This document shows positions 63,264-64,000 of a stretch of 64,000 bases of DNA, in pieces. Origin of the DNA: Dendrophyllia cribrosa (Eukaryota; Cnidaria; Anthozoa; Scleractinia; Dendrophylliidae); NCBI GenBank assembly GCA_024195265.1, contig JAJLRJ010000002.1, positions 19,969,604 through 20,033,603 on the forward strand. The letters are read 5' to 3'. Numbering within the stretch: position 1 is the stretch's first letter; each line of letters opens with the position of its first letter. A program made the translations under genes and the position numbers. Below the pieces are notes generated by a model. That model was not told the DNA's origin, ran no database searches, and worked only from the letters and a program-made list of their open reading frames with translations.

Positions 63264-64000
63264 ATACAAAAAATGACCCACTTATAAACAGATGTGAGGT
63301 CCATTTATCGTCTTAAACCCGCGGTCCAAATTAGATTTCGTTTAAATAACCGACCCAAGGTATTCAGTGTCCTAAAACTTTTACTTGAAAATAAAATAAA
63401 ATTTTGTCCATAACACCACACTGTGATAAATAAATTGTTAGGTGTATATGTAGCAGTTTTGAAAAGCTGATGACGTAATTCCCAGACACTTCAAATTGTT
63501 TTTATTTTATTTTTTTTAATTGCTTATAGAAACAAAGACATACAAACAACTTACAAGTACAGTAAAAAAGAAAGAAATTAAATTATGGGAACAAGGTTCT
63601 TCTTGACGCTGTAACTTCTGCTTTACACTCCTGTTGACATCGCTACTTACTATTAACTATACAAAAGACTTTTCGAACATGTACTTATATTTAAGGTTAA
63701 CTAAAAATTCATTTACCACTATGGTAGCGAGAGTATGTAAAGCAAGAAGTTATCATTAGTTTCATATATGTAGATTGAGAAAACTCGAAAACAAAAACAT
63801 GACACAACAAACACAACATAGAATCACATAACAAATTTACGAGGATATGCACTATTTGCATGCAGTTCACAGGAGTCCTTCAGCATTTCCTATCCTCACT
63901 AATTTTCCATTTGACTAAGTCAAGTATGTTGATAAGATTTCCGTAGCGACATAGATGATTAGCAGATAAAATTACAAATTGTTCAGGTCTTCTTCGCAAT

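Larger units (their letters stand above)
61328..64000. other. Region upstream of the distal ppd leader
   Basis: No gene is supported. Two MITEs (61954-62419 and 62988-63263) lie here. A promoter for the distal ppd leader would be expected in the first few hundred bases but no motif stands out. Confidence 0.35.

Overview
The window is eukaryotic and looks like a cnidarian genome, most probably a reef-building (scleractinian) coral. Genes have introns with GT-AG junctions, intergenic DNA is A+T-rich and packed with short inverted-repeat transposons, and the protein content fits (an RNF213/mysterin homologue and a phosphonate-biosynthesis enzyme). The species cannot be named from sequence alone.

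Left third (about 1.9-23.3 kb, + strand): one very large gene of the RNF213 (mysterin) family. Two small 5' exons (1930-2166, 7076-7150) lead to a 1.8-kb exon (7538-9315), one exon of about 12.5 kb (9854-22369) and a short last exon (23186-23299). The product would be about 4,900 residues. The two catalytic AAA+ modules are intact, but no RING finger is visible where the family carries one, the RZ finger is degenerate, and a roughly 240-residue acidic segment lies upstream of the expected RING position. One reading-frame break sits near 13,511. Intron 1 holds a 3.5-kb minisatellite whose repeat unit contains both a splice-donor-like and a splice-acceptor-like sequence.

Middle (23.3-43.2 kb): no intact gene seen. 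It holds MITEs, nested MITEs, a foldback with two tRNA-like sequences, a GC-rich tandem repeat, long G or C homopolymers, a decayed RecQ-helicase fragment and another decayed ORF.

Right third (43.2-61.3 kb, - strand): a thiamine-diphosphate enzyme gene, phosphonopyruvate decarboxylase, with ten coding exons from 54,244 down to 43,184. Every junction keeps phase. Its three short 5' leader exons exist twice (54.24-53.92 kb and 61.33-60.39 kb). Both cassettes are in phase with the common exon 4, which suggests alternative promoters with alternative presumed mitochondrial leaders. Its introns carry at least six transposon-like elements, including an inverted pair flanking exons 6-8. Between the two leader cassettes lies a decayed copy (56.8-58.7 kb) of a multicopy transposon-associated ORF. 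The last 2.7 kb holds two more MITEs and no gene.

The two genes have no evident functional link: one encodes a giant AAA+ ATPase, the other a step in making carbon-phosphorus compounds such as 2-aminoethylphosphonate.
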